The notes beneath the pieces are model-generated. The model saw nothing but the letters and a program-made list of their open reading frames with translations, was not told the origin of the DNA and searched no databases. Positions 17,473 through 25,081 of a DNA stretch of 64,000 nt are shown here, one piece after another (the first letter of the stretch is position 1; each line of letters starts with the position of its first letter). A program made the position numbers and the translations under genes. This DNA comes from CBDBFG01 sp965204765 (lineage in GTDB: Bacteria > Pseudomonadota > Alphaproteobacteria > Caedimonadales > UBA9215). The stretch spans positions 496,001 through 560,000 of the forward strand of contig CBDBFG010000004.1 of the NCBI GenBank assembly GCA_965204765.1, read 5' to 3'.

Positions 17473-18069
17473 ATGAATTTAGCAAAGATAGTTTTATTTG
17501 GTTTAATTGCTGCGGTTATTAACTGCTCGTATGCTGCTATTTTGGGCGAACCTAAGCGCTATAAAGCCATTAGATGTCCATTGTGGATTCCAACTGCTAC
17601 CAAAGAAGAAACAAGCAATCCTAGTTTACGGGATAGAGAAAGACGTAATTCTTTCATATCTTCGGACAAGATAAGATTACTTGTTAACCCAAGGGCCAAA
17701 AGTACCTTCTTAAATAAAGTTGCAAGATGTGAAAGAACCTATTACTACCATAAGCCCGGTGATGGTCTTGCTACTGTGACGGAAAAGATATCGCCATGGA
17801 GAGTAATGAAAAAAAGCAAGTGGTTCAGATTTCACTCTAAAAAATATAGAAGCCTAAAAAAGAAATTGGTAAAAGTAGAATATAAAGTTATACCAGAAAG
17901 TCCTAATAATCACGTTTTTACTTTTATTCATTTTGAAAATCCACGAAATGATGTTAATTGGAAAACATATAGTCCTGGCTTGGATCGCGCTCATTGTAAG
18001 ATAGTATCCAAGTACTTATTTAATAAAAAATTGGAAAAGATGTTATCTCCTAAGCTATTTGTAGATTAA
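17473..18069 (+). CDS. Secreted basic protein of unknown function
   Basis: This 198-residue protein has a clear Sec signal peptide (MNLAKIVLFGLIAA then a stretch ending in CSYA), with likely cleavage near residue 22. The mature part is very basic, with Lys/Arg clusters such as KKSKWFRFHSKKYRSLKKK, and has cysteines near CPLW, CERT and HCKIV. AAGGGGGAGAG precedes the ATG. I recognise no family. It stands alone between the ribosomal cluster and the minus-strand secreted pair, with its own putative promoter and terminator. A secreted protein acting in the periplasm or on a host is an inference from the signal peptide and context. Confidence 0.75.
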   Translation: MNLAKIVLFGLIAAVINCSYAAILGEPKRYKAIRCPLWIPTATKEETSNPSLRDRERRNSFISSDKIRLLVNPRAKSTFLNKVARCERTYYYHKPGDGLATVTEKISPWRVMKKSKWFRFHSKKYRSLKKKLVKVEYKVIPESPNNHVFTFIHFENPRNDVNWKTYSPGLDRAHCKIVSKYLFNKKLEKMLSPKLFVD

Positions 18070-18092
18070 TTGTATCGCATCATCATGATTTA

Positions 18093-18144
18093 ACCACCTC
18101 AGGTATAGAAACAGTGTTTTATATGTGTCTGATGAGGTGTTTTT
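18093..18144 (+). terminator. Probable terminator after secreted gene
   Basis: CACCTCA (18095-18101) pairs with TGAGGTG (18133-18139), followed directly by five T residues. The 31-base loop is long. It lies 26 bases after the stop of the secreted gene at 17473-18069. Confidence 0.45.
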
Positions 18145-18399
18145 GTATGTGAGTAATCTTAGAGAGTCGTTTAAAAGCAATACATTAACATGTAATCTTG
18201 TTAAATTTTCACGTTATATAAGCTATATTACTGTGCTGTTTCTTATTATACATGAGGATTGTATACACTAATTTTTGGTAGTATGTACTTATATAGTCAT
18301 GTGAAATGATTATTTTGCTGATATTTTTTGGTATAACGTAGGTGATGTTGCAGTGATTAAATGGTTCCTTATACTGGCAGTATGTTGCAAAGGTAAGAT

Positions 18400-18434
18400 T
18401 GCTACCATACGACTAACAAGTCACTATGGTAGCA
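18400..18434. terminator. Perfect inverted repeat at a convergent gene end
   Basis: TGCTACCATA (18400-18409) and TATGGTAGCA (18425-18434) are perfect complements around a 15-base loop. The structure lies nine bases beyond the stop codon of the minus-strand gene ending at 18443, so it probably terminates that transcript, although a clean T run on that strand is lacking. Confidence 0.45.
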
Positions 18435-18442
18435 CTAGATTG

Positions 18443-19447
18443 TTATTTTTTACTGTATTTTTTAGCTAATTTCTTCAAATCTTTTTTGGAAACTGTTTTA
18501 CAGTTTACACATTTTTTCTTTTTGTTAGCTGTACTAGCTTTCTTAAGCTTGCGGTTGTTTTTCCTTGCTTCGTATTCTGCTCTGGCTTCTGCTACTTCAG
18601 GACAGTATTTTTGTATATCAGCATCATCCATATTTTTTACTGTAACGTATACTGATCCTGCATTAATCTGATCAACTTCTAAGTAACCTTTGATTTTTTC
18701 TGCTTCTGGTAATTTATGCTTTATTTTACCCCAAGTAGTTACAGCTTTGTATTGACCATGTTTATCCTTGAACGTGACCTCGATTACTGTTTCTGGGTTA
18801 AGCACAAATGGTAATTCCCACTTTACTGGATTTTCTGTTTCGATAACGCTGGCTTTCATTATTCCTATTACAGCATGTCTTGCTTTTAGGGTAAGCTTTT
18901 GGCTTTTCTTTATTTCTACGGTATCTTTTCCGCCTTCAGTAGTTTCTTTTGATGTTTCAGACACAGTATGGTTCACTCTGCTTTTGCTAAAATTCACTTG
19001 AGGCAGGGTGATGCCACCAGATGTAGTATCAGTTTGCTCTTTTAAAAATCTGCTCTTAGTATTTATAGAGTATTCGTTAGTATATGCTTTATTTAACTCT
19101 AAAGTTGTTTCCTCTACGGCATCGCTGGCGTTACAAGCAAATTGTATCCCAATTATTTTTTGGGTTTCATCAGGCAATAATGACATCAGATCCACCTTGG
19201 CCAATTGCTTTATTGTAGCGTTTCTAACCTTGATGCTGACTATACGCATATTTTTAGCTTTTTTGTTTTTTAGCCTGTTAGGTGAGAACATATCTGTTCT
19301 TAGGATTTCTTGTTGTGCGTTTACATTACCATGAATAGCTTCGGATACAGTACCAGTTACATCTAGATGAAGTGATCCATAACTCTGGCGCGGTAACACA
19401 GCCATTAATGATATAGCTAGGTAAGTAAATATTTTCTTGTTGTTCAT
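18443..19447 (-). CDS. Secreted protein, possible aerolysin/ETX-MTX2-like toxin
   Basis: This 334-residue protein has a signal peptide (residues 1-24, cleavage after SYG). Residues about 105-225 resemble the beta pore-forming domain of the aerolysin/ETX-MTX2 family. An N-A-S-D-x-x-E-E-T-T block is followed by alternating Ser/Thr-rich strands (123-176) with a central TDTTSGGITLPQ segment, which could be the membrane-inserting hairpin. Next come a strand with regularly alternating residues (KKSQKLTLKARHAVIGIMK) and a valine-rich strand. The C-terminus is Lys-rich with a CVNC pair. This is a pattern judgement and not a proven homology. The gene is 15 bases downstream of a small secreted Cys-rich protein on the same strand, so the two are probably co-transcribed. 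Confidence 0.7.
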   Translation of the reverse strand: MNNKKIFTYLAISLMAVLPRQSYGSLHLDVTGTVSEAIHGNVNAQQEILRTDMFSPNRLKNKKAKNMRIVSIKVRNATIKQLAKVDLMSLLPDETQKIIGIQFACNASDAVEETTLELNKAYTNEYSINTKSRFLKEQTDTTSGGITLPQVNFSKSRVNHTVSETSKETTEGGKDTVEIKKSQKLTLKARHAVIGIMKASVIETENPVKWELPFVLNPETVIEVTFKDKHGQYKAVTTWGKIKHKLPEAEKIKGYLEVDQINAGSVYVTVKNMDDADIQKYCPEVAEARAEYEARKNNRKLKKASTANKKKKCVNCKTVSKKDLKKLAKKYSKK

Positions 19448-19462
19448 TGTTAGATCCTCGTT

Positions 19463-19909
19463 TTACTTTTTGTGGTTTTTTACATTTTCCCACATTTGTG
19501 CATTTTTTGAATATTTGATTCCACCATTTGAGAAGATAATGTTTTTCTTGTCTACCTTTTTAAATTCCCATTGTAAATCTTTTGCCTTTTTGCCGCCCTT
19601 AGCAAAAAAATCAAGAATACTATCATCGTAATCTTTTTGTGCGGTAGTAACACATTTTTTGTATAGCTTATTATAACCATTACCACATGCATTGTTGCAC
19701 GGTCTGCAATGTCCAAATTTTTTCAGACTGCTTATCCAACCATCTTGCTTTTTGGCATCCGAGGTGTAATCTACTTTATCATCGTATTGCTTCTTTGTAC
19801 CGTCGGGTAGATTATATGTACATCTGTACTTATTTGGTTTACATCCTGCTGCATTTAAGTTGTCGATACACAATAAGGATGTCATAATTATTATTGTTGT
19901 TTTTATCAT
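19463..19909 (-). CDS. Small secreted cysteine-rich protein
   Basis: This 148-residue protein has a signal peptide (MIKTTIIIMTSLLC, cleavage near LNAAG). The mature N-terminal half holds cysteines in the motifs CKPNKYRC, HCRPCNNAC and KKCV, suggesting disulfides, and the remainder is Lys/Asp-rich. I recognise no family. It is the upstream gene of a probable two-gene operon with the possible aerolysin-like protein. A role as partner, chaperone or second component is inference from position only. Confidence 0.7.
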   Translation of the reverse strand: MIKTTIIIMTSLLCIDNLNAAGCKPNKYRCTYNLPDGTKKQYDDKVDYTSDAKKQDGWISSLKKFGHCRPCNNACGNGYNKLYKKCVTTAQKDYDDSILDFFAKGGKKAKDLQWEFKKVDKKNIIFSNGGIKYSKNAQMWENVKNHKK

Positions 19910-20238
19910 GTTCTATACCTTTGTCACTCTGTTTGTATATTTGCATTAAATAGTTAATAAAACATTACGTTTCCCTGTTACTTTGCAGTCTACAGTACTT
20001 TTATATCGTTTTCTACCCATCGTATTACGAATGCATCTATACATTATTACTAGCATGGCTACATAGGAGTGATAACAACAGTACTCCCATGATAAGTAGA
20101 CAATAGTTTTAGGTAAAGTATTGCGCATAAACAGAATTATATCTTATAAGGTAAAATATTTTCTTTTCTCACCTTAACTAAATGTCAATAATTGAGATGT
20201 ATAATTCGATATATTTTATGGATTTTTAGGAGATTATT
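19910..20238. other. Divergent intergenic region
   Basis: This AT-rich gap of about 330 bases lies between the minus-strand secreted operon and the plus-strand decayed gene, so it should hold promoters for both directions. A 60-codon minus-strand frame (19946-20128) lacks a recognisable ribosome-binding site or protein features. No RNA gene was seen. Confidence 0.5.
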
Positions 20239-20788
20239 ATGCGTATTATCAGTTTATTGATTACCACTACTATAATGATGCCTTTATGTATTAATGCATA
20301 TTGTGCGTAATTGGGAGAGACCCTTTCTCAAGAACGAGAGCGCACACAAGTCCCAAGGGCCATTAACATTCCTGAAATAACTGACTTATCTTTGCAAACA
20401 AAAATAGTAAAAACAAAATATGAGGAATACAGAAAATCATTAGAGCTTGATAGTCCAATAACAGAAGAGTCAAGTGACAATAGACTGAGGGAATTAAGGG
20501 GCGCAATAAAAAATCATCGCGAGAAGCAATCACGTTATACTAGAGCTATTAACTAACACCCAGTGTAATATTGATAAGCAAGATATTGCTAGATGTTCTC
20601 TAAGAAGTTGTGGTATAGATTCTGATACAGAAAATAGTTTGTGCGAGGATTCTGATGACGAGAACACCGAATATTCAATGCCATCTAGCACAAAAAAGAC
20701 ACGTAAACAATCTTTAATGGAACCCATAAAAAAATTAGTGAAAAGCAGTTCTTGGCCTTTTCGTTCTCGTCACAACAGGGAAAGTTAA
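20239..20788 (+). pseudogene. Decayed secreted-protein gene (stop plus frameshift)
   Basis: An ATG at 20239, preceded by TTAGGAGATT, opens a perfect signal peptide (MRIISLLITTTIMM then PLCINAYCA), but TAA follows at codon 24. The same frame then stays open (20311-20556) with a charged, helical sequence including EKQSRYTRAIN. After that stop the coding character continues in the next frame to 20788, with CSLRSCGIDSDTENSLCEDS and a basic tail SWPFRSRHNRES. One nonsense mutation and one frameshift would restore a protein of about 180 residues. I recognise no family. The upper fragment alone could still be expressed from a TTG, but it would lack the signal. Confidence 0.65.
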
Positions 20789-21034
20789 CTGTAGTTAATC
20801 GGAAGTTATAATTGTCGTTGGATAAAAAAAGTTTAATCTACTTGCCCTTACTCTTCCGGCGTTCACTTTGTAGATATAATGGCTGATTCTATAGAGCATA
20901 CTCCCTAAATTATCTTAGTATGCTGTTATGATAGAGGGTATTAAGAGAGATAGCTTGCGATGTTGCAGGTATCGATTCTTGACGATGGTAGGTTGTCAAA
21001 ATAACATGGATTCAATAATGGGGAGTAAATAGTC

Positions 21035-21283
21035 TTAGATGTTATATCCAGCCATTTTTTTAGCCAGGGTATTGCGGTTTATTCCTAAAATGTTTGCTGC
21101 CTTTAATTTATTACCCTTGGCATTTTGCAAAGCTAATTTTATTAGTGGTATTTCAACTTCTTTTATCACTTGATGGTATAGTCCCACTGCTGGTTCTTGT
21201 CCATTTAGATCAGCAAAATATTCATTTAGTTTTTTTTCTACTAGACTTGCTATACCTTTACATTCATACGTATCAATCTTCAC
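21035..21283 (-). CDS. Stand-alone Fis / NtrC C-terminal DNA-binding domain
   Basis: This 82-residue protein ends in a Fis-type helix-turn-helix (NKLKAANILGINRNTLAKKM). Just before it, EPAVGLYHQVIKEVEIPLIKLAL matches the linker and first helices of the C-terminal domain of alphaproteobacterial NtrC, which typically reads like LYxxVLxEVERPLI. The receiver and AAA+ domains of NtrC are absent. The start is GTG with AAGGAGAA upstream. It lies about 300 bases downstream of dusB on the same strand. In many alphaproteobacteria that place is taken by ntrB-ntrC (dusB, formerly nifR3), and in gammaproteobacteria by fis. It may act as a nucleoid-associated or promoter-binding protein; this is inferred from the fold. 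Confidence 0.85.
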   Translation of the reverse strand: MKIDTYECKGIASLVEKKLNEYFADLNGQEPAVGLYHQVIKEVEIPLIKLALQNAKGNKLKAANILGINRNTLAKKMAGYNI

Positions 21284-21579
21284 GATATGTTGTTCTCCTT
21301 TATATTATGCATTGTCTATACATATGGCATCTAAAGCACGGTTGTCAATCGGCATTTTGTATAGGAGGTATATACTATGCGTTAAGTAGTGCTAATATTT
21401 GGTTTTTTTCTTATATTTATTTGTTAATTAATCGATGTAAACCTTTCTTTCTCACAGTTGCACTACGGTAAATGTATGGAAACACGGTAATCTACTATAT
21501 TCAGAGGCATGTTAACAAATATGGTGAATAATCTAGTGTTATCGTTACTTAATAAGGCTTTGATTATTGAGTGTAGCAC

Positions 21580-22617
21580 TCATGCACTGTGCATTTGTAG
21601 GTTGTGATTGGGTTTTTTGTACATGGTTTGTTCGGCGATAAGATTGTCATAAAAGTCCGTTATCAACAGTCTCATGTTGTGTATCGACGAAGCTTGATTG
21701 ATTTTGACACGAAATTCATTAGATGAGGATAGCCCTTTGCTATACCAGCTGATATGTTTGCGGCTTAGTTTTATACCTACATCTTCTCCGTGATGATGCA
21801 TGATATCATCAAAATGTTTTAATACTATCTTCTTTTGTTCCAACAGGGTAGGGTCTGGCAATTTTTCGTTAGTTTGCAGATAATGTTGTATTTGCTTTAA
21901 GAACCATGGCCTACCGTAACTCCCGCGTCCTATCATGACACCATCAGCACCGGATATTTTTAAACTTGTAGCAGCATTTTCTTCTGATACTATGTCACCA
22001 TTAGCGATTACCGGTATACTAACTGCTTGTTTTACTTGCGAGATGAATTGCCAATCGGCCTTGCCATTATACAGTTGGCATCTTGTTCTACCGTGTACAG
22101 TAAGCATTTTTATGCCACAGTCTTGTGCAATTTTTGCTAATTCTGGTGCGTTGCGCGAGTTGTCATCCCAGCCTGTTCTCATTTTAAGGGTAACTGGTAG
22201 TTTTACCGCCTTTACTGTATGTTTTATAATTTGTTCTGCTAACTTTAAATCTTTCATTAATGCTGAGCCAGCATAGCCATTGACCACTTTTTTAGCGGGA
22301 CAGCCCATATTGATGTCGATTATGTTTGCTCCTAGATCTTCATTGAGTTTAGCAGCATCATACATGACCTTTGGGTCACATCCGGCTAGTTGAACTGTTG
22401 CAGGGCGTTCTTCAGGGCATTTTTCTACCATTTTCATTGTACGTTTTGTTTCTCTGATCATGGCCTGTGAAGCTATCATTTCTGATACTACTAATGATGC
22501 CCCCATATTTTTAACAAGTTTTCTAAAGGGTAGATCAGTTACCCCAGAACAAGGGGCTAGTAATACATTACCTTGCAGTTGGATGTTGCCAATATTAATA
22601 TTTTTATACAATGTCAT
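21580..22617 (-). CDS. dusB: tRNA-dihydrouridine synthase
   Basis: DusB (345 residues) is an FMN enzyme that reduces uridines in the tRNA D-loop. It shows VLLAPCSGVTDLPFR at the FMN-binding barrel start, the active-site cysteine motif INMGCPAKKVVNGYAGSAL, LKMRTGWDD, and VHGRTRCQLYNGKADW. The family length is 320-350. It follows an uncharacterised gene by 17 bases on the same strand and precedes the Fis-like gene, so the three may share a transcript. Confidence 0.95.
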   Translation of the reverse strand: MTLYKNINIGNIQLQGNVLLAPCSGVTDLPFRKLVKNMGASLVVSEMIASQAMIRETKRTMKMVEKCPEERPATVQLAGCDPKVMYDAAKLNEDLGANIIDINMGCPAKKVVNGYAGSALMKDLKLAEQIIKHTVKAVKLPVTLKMRTGWDDNSRNAPELAKIAQDCGIKMLTVHGRTRCQLYNGKADWQFISQVKQAVSIPVIANGDIVSEENAATSLKISGADGVMIGRGSYGRPWFLKQIQHYLQTNEKLPDPTLLEQKKIVLKHFDDIMHHHGEDVGIKLSRKHISWYSKGLSSSNEFRVKINQASSIHNMRLLITDFYDNLIAEQTMYKKPNHNLQMHSA

Positions 22618-22634
22618 CGTTGTGCTTTAAGTCC

Positions 22635-23129
22635 TTATAATATCAAGCTATGCTTTTGCATTACGCTAGATATTTTTTTTAGTAAATCAACAAAAATATC
22701 TTTTTCTTGGTTGTTTAGCATATTATATGCTTTTAGATCATCATGACTGTCAAGTATTATATTATTTACAAATTGTATATGATAGGCATGAAAGTACCTA
22801 CTGATAGTTCTGTACTGGGCGTATAATTTACTATAAAAACCTTCGGTTGTTTGCGTGTTTTTGTCTATTGCCATATAGTTTTTTAAAGTAATACGATGCT
22901 GGTATGAGCATTTAGTTATTTTTGGTGCATCAACCATTCTTTTATATATTTTACTTAGGTAGCGATACCTTTTAATGTTGCAATAAACAGTATTGTCAAT
23001 AGTCTTATTGTATTCCAGTTCCGTTAGTATACTTTTATTAGTTGGTTTTTGGGTAGTATTTGTATGCATTATTTTATTGCATTTTTTAGGGCGTCCTCGT
23101 TTTGCCCCCGCTGAGTAGAATATAGGCAT
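22635..23129 (-). CDS. Putative DNA-binding protein with AT-hook-like motif
   Basis: This 164-residue protein of unknown family is basic at the N-terminus, where AKRGRPKK resembles an AT hook (core GRP flanked by basic residues). The remainder is rich in Tyr, Lys, Asn and His and predicted helical, with no signal peptide. It ends 17 bases before dusB and follows another putative DNA-binding gene after about 100 bases containing a hairpin. A regulatory role is inferred from the motif and the company it keeps. Confidence 0.65.
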   Translation of the reverse strand: MPIFYSAGAKRGRPKKCNKIMHTNTTQKPTNKSILTELEYNKTIDNTVYCNIKRYRYLSKIYKRMVDAPKITKCSYQHRITLKNYMAIDKNTQTTEGFYSKLYAQYRTISRYFHAYHIQFVNNIILDSHDDLKAYNMLNNQEKDIFVDLLKKISSVMQKHSLIL

Positions 23130-23192
23130 TGCTTCCTCGGAGTTAGTGTTAATTTAGATTCGTGATATTATACTTAGAAAGTGAAAATATCA

Positions 23193-23214
23193 TCCACGGT
23201 GATATCGCCGTGGA
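23193..23214 (-). terminator. Hairpin between two putative regulators
   Basis: TCCACGG (23193-23199) and CCGTGGA (23208-23214) form a perfect seven-pair stem with an eight-base loop. On the minus strand it lies directly after the stop codon of the gene ending at 23226, with only a short T-rich stretch behind it. It may be a weak terminator, an attenuator or an operator. Confidence 0.45.
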
Positions 23215-23225
23215 TATTGCAAGAT

Positions 23226-23840
23226 CTAAATGGTGCATTCTGTATAATCTGTTACTCCTTCAAGATATACTTTGGGTAACTTTTTCACCTGTGCTATTTG
23301 ATTAGCAGTTTTCAATAATGTGATGGTGTTGGCGTGTTGCCCGTTAATGGTATACTTGTGGCTATCTTCTGCATAATTGTGTCGTTGTGATTCTTTTACT
23401 GTTATACCATGTCGTTTTAAAAAACTTTTTAATCCAGCACCAGATAGCCACAGGCCCAGGTGTTTGCAACTATTTTTTTGTTTGTCAAAATGCGATTGTC
23501 TAGATTTTAATTTTTTTATGGGAGGAAATTGTGAGTATAGATATTGGGTTAAATCATATGTTTTCATCCCGTTGATTTGAGAGTGTTTTTGCTTAAAGCA
23601 TAGCAAGGCATCTTTAATTGTAGTATTGTCACACTTTTCTGGAAAGTATCTACTGGGTTTAATGGAATAAAGCTGACAATAGGACATTTTTATTCCGGAT
23701 CTAGTTAACCTTTTGTTGATAGATAGTTTGGTTCTATTCAGTATTCGTGCGATTTCTTGGCTGTTTGCTACCATGTAATACAAAATTGCTAACTCTTTTG
23801 TATCGTCCAGACCCCAAGGCTTTTTTACGTATTCTTGCAT
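23226..23840 (-). CDS. Putative HTH (GcrA/Myb-like) regulator
   Basis: In this 204-residue protein residues about 8-52 look like a Myb/GcrA-type helix-turn-helix: an initial Trp (KPWGLDDTKEL), then SQEIARILNRTKLSINKRLTRSGI. GcrA, a cell-cycle regulator of alphaproteobacteria, has this arrangement (Trp-led helix, then an IAxxLN-type recognition unit), but its C-terminal signature is not visible here. The rest of the protein is basic and unrecognised. There is no signal peptide. It is transcribed toward the AT-hook-like gene and dusB. Confidence 0.65.
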   Translation of the reverse strand: MQEYVKKPWGLDDTKELAILYYMVANSQEIARILNRTKLSINKRLTRSGIKMSYCQLYSIKPSRYFPEKCDNTTIKDALLCFKQKHSQINGMKTYDLTQYLYSQFPPIKKLKSRQSHFDKQKNSCKHLGLWLSGAGLKSFLKRHGITVKESQRHNYAEDSHKYTINGQHANTITLLKTANQIAQVKKLPKVYLEGVTDYTECTI

Positions 23841-24027
23841 TATCTTGTTTCCCTGTTTTTGATAATTACATGTAAATATATTTTTTTATTTTTTTCGCTT
23901 GCTTTTGGTATTGTTTACCTATTTAATTGTGTCAAGCGTCGCTTACTGTATGACAAATTATTGAGGAGTTTGTCAAGTATAAATTGTAAAAGTGACCTAA
24001 ATTAAGTAAATAGACAGGAGGATATAG

Positions 24028-24834
24028 ATGAATAATAATCTATCTGTACACCATAATTTAGATACTCAGCGTGATGAGGAGCACTCTGAATCTAGTAACA
24101 TAGATAACTTGGCAAATATTGGTCAAGTTACTAATTTAAATTTTAATAATGTCAACAAAGCACTAATAAGGAAGCGTAGACCATCAAAGCATCCTCTTAG
24201 GCAGTTAAGAATTCAGGCGAATTATACTCTTGATGAATTAGCACAAGTTACTAACTTGTCGCCTTCGTATCTTTCTAGGTTAGAGAATGGTACCAGAAGG
24301 TTGAACGAAGATATTTTGCAAAGACTATCTGTTGCTTTATCTTGTAATCCTAATGATTTGTTGCCGTATGCTGTGAACAATAATGTGACTAATATTTCTA
24401 GTCATAAAAAGAACGAACGTAACAATTATTCTGTTGATTTGCCTGTATATAGGTTATCAGGGGATAGTTCTACTAATAGCGGTTCTATTGATGCTACTAC
24501 TGCGCAAGAATGGATTCCAAGAATGCCGGAATTGGCTGGTGTTGCTAACGCGTTTGCGTGTAACGTAGAGAATAGTTGCTGGAGCCCTAGGTATATGAAT
24601 GATGATCGTATACTAGTTCATCCTACTTTACCGTTAAAGCAAGACTGTTCTATGGTTTTGATCGATAATAGTGGTAAGGTGTATCTGGGTCGATTGGTTA
24701 GCATCGATGTTTCCGATGATTCTCAGGATATTACTATCGAATTGTTTAATAATACAGTCGAGAAAAACATAACCTTTAAGCAATCTGATGTAAAATACTC
24801 CTACAAGATTGTAGGTGTGTTACAATCTGCTTAA
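24028..24834 (+). CDS. XRE-family regulator with S24/LexA-like C-terminal domain
   Basis: This 268-residue protein has an XRE helix-turn-helix at about residues 52-110 (RQLRIQANYTLDELAQV then SPSYLSRLENGTRRL). A C-terminal S24-like domain starts near residue 160, where SCWSPRYMNDDRILVHPTLP aligns with the usual SMxPRYxxGDxxxVHP motif of phage-repressor-like proteins. The serine is present, but the neighbouring Met is altered and the catalytic Lys expected near KVYLGRLV is not obvious, so self-cleavage is doubtful. AGGAGGATATAG precedes the ATG. It is divergent from the novel HTH gene and may regulate that block. Confidence 0.85.
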   Translation: MNNNLSVHHNLDTQRDEEHSESSNIDNLANIGQVTNLNFNNVNKALIRKRRPSKHPLRQLRIQANYTLDELAQVTNLSPSYLSRLENGTRRLNEDILQRLSVALSCNPNDLLPYAVNNNVTNISSHKKNERNNYSVDLPVYRLSGDSSTNSGSIDATTAQEWIPRMPELAGVANAFACNVENSCWSPRYMNDDRILVHPTLPLKQDCSMVLIDNSGKVYLGRLVSIDVSDDSQDITIELFNNTVEKNITFKQSDVKYSYKIVGVLQSA

Positions 24835-25081
24835 TGAGTGATTTGCTAACTATAACGTCTATGGTATTTTACTTCTGGTTTTAACGTACATGTGCTAATG
24901 AGAAAGCGCTAAGCCGCTACGGTTGGTTAACAGAAGTAAGGTACTATATTCCTTCATTATTATGCCGCTACTAAGGCACGGTTTTTTATTTTATCTTTGA
25001 ATTGTAGCGTCTTTTTTTATAGTTCATGACGTCGTAACACTAAAATCCCTAAACATTTTACTAAGTTTAACGTGTAATGTA

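Larger units (their letters stand above)
18070..18442. other. Intergenic region between convergent genes
   Basis: This 370-base AT-rich gap contains a terminator near its left end (18093-18144) and a perfect ten-base inverted repeat at its right end (18400-18434). I see no coding sequence or RNA gene between them. Confidence 0.6.

Noticed and set aside
18338..18350. Shared 13-mer CGTAGGTGATGTT near 18338 and 28749, upstream of secreted genes
   Set aside because: Pairs of matching 13-mers are expected by chance in a 64-kb window, and the flanks do not match.
19946..20128. A 60-codon minus-strand frame upstream of the Cys-rich secreted gene
   Set aside because: It has no ribosome-binding site, signal peptide or motif, and lies in the divergent control region.
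21284..21579. Readable remains of ntrB or ntrC between dusB and the Fis-like gene
   Set aside because: I could not recognise histidine kinase or AAA+ motifs in any frame; the gap looks fully degraded, so the collapse remains an inference from order and domain similarity.
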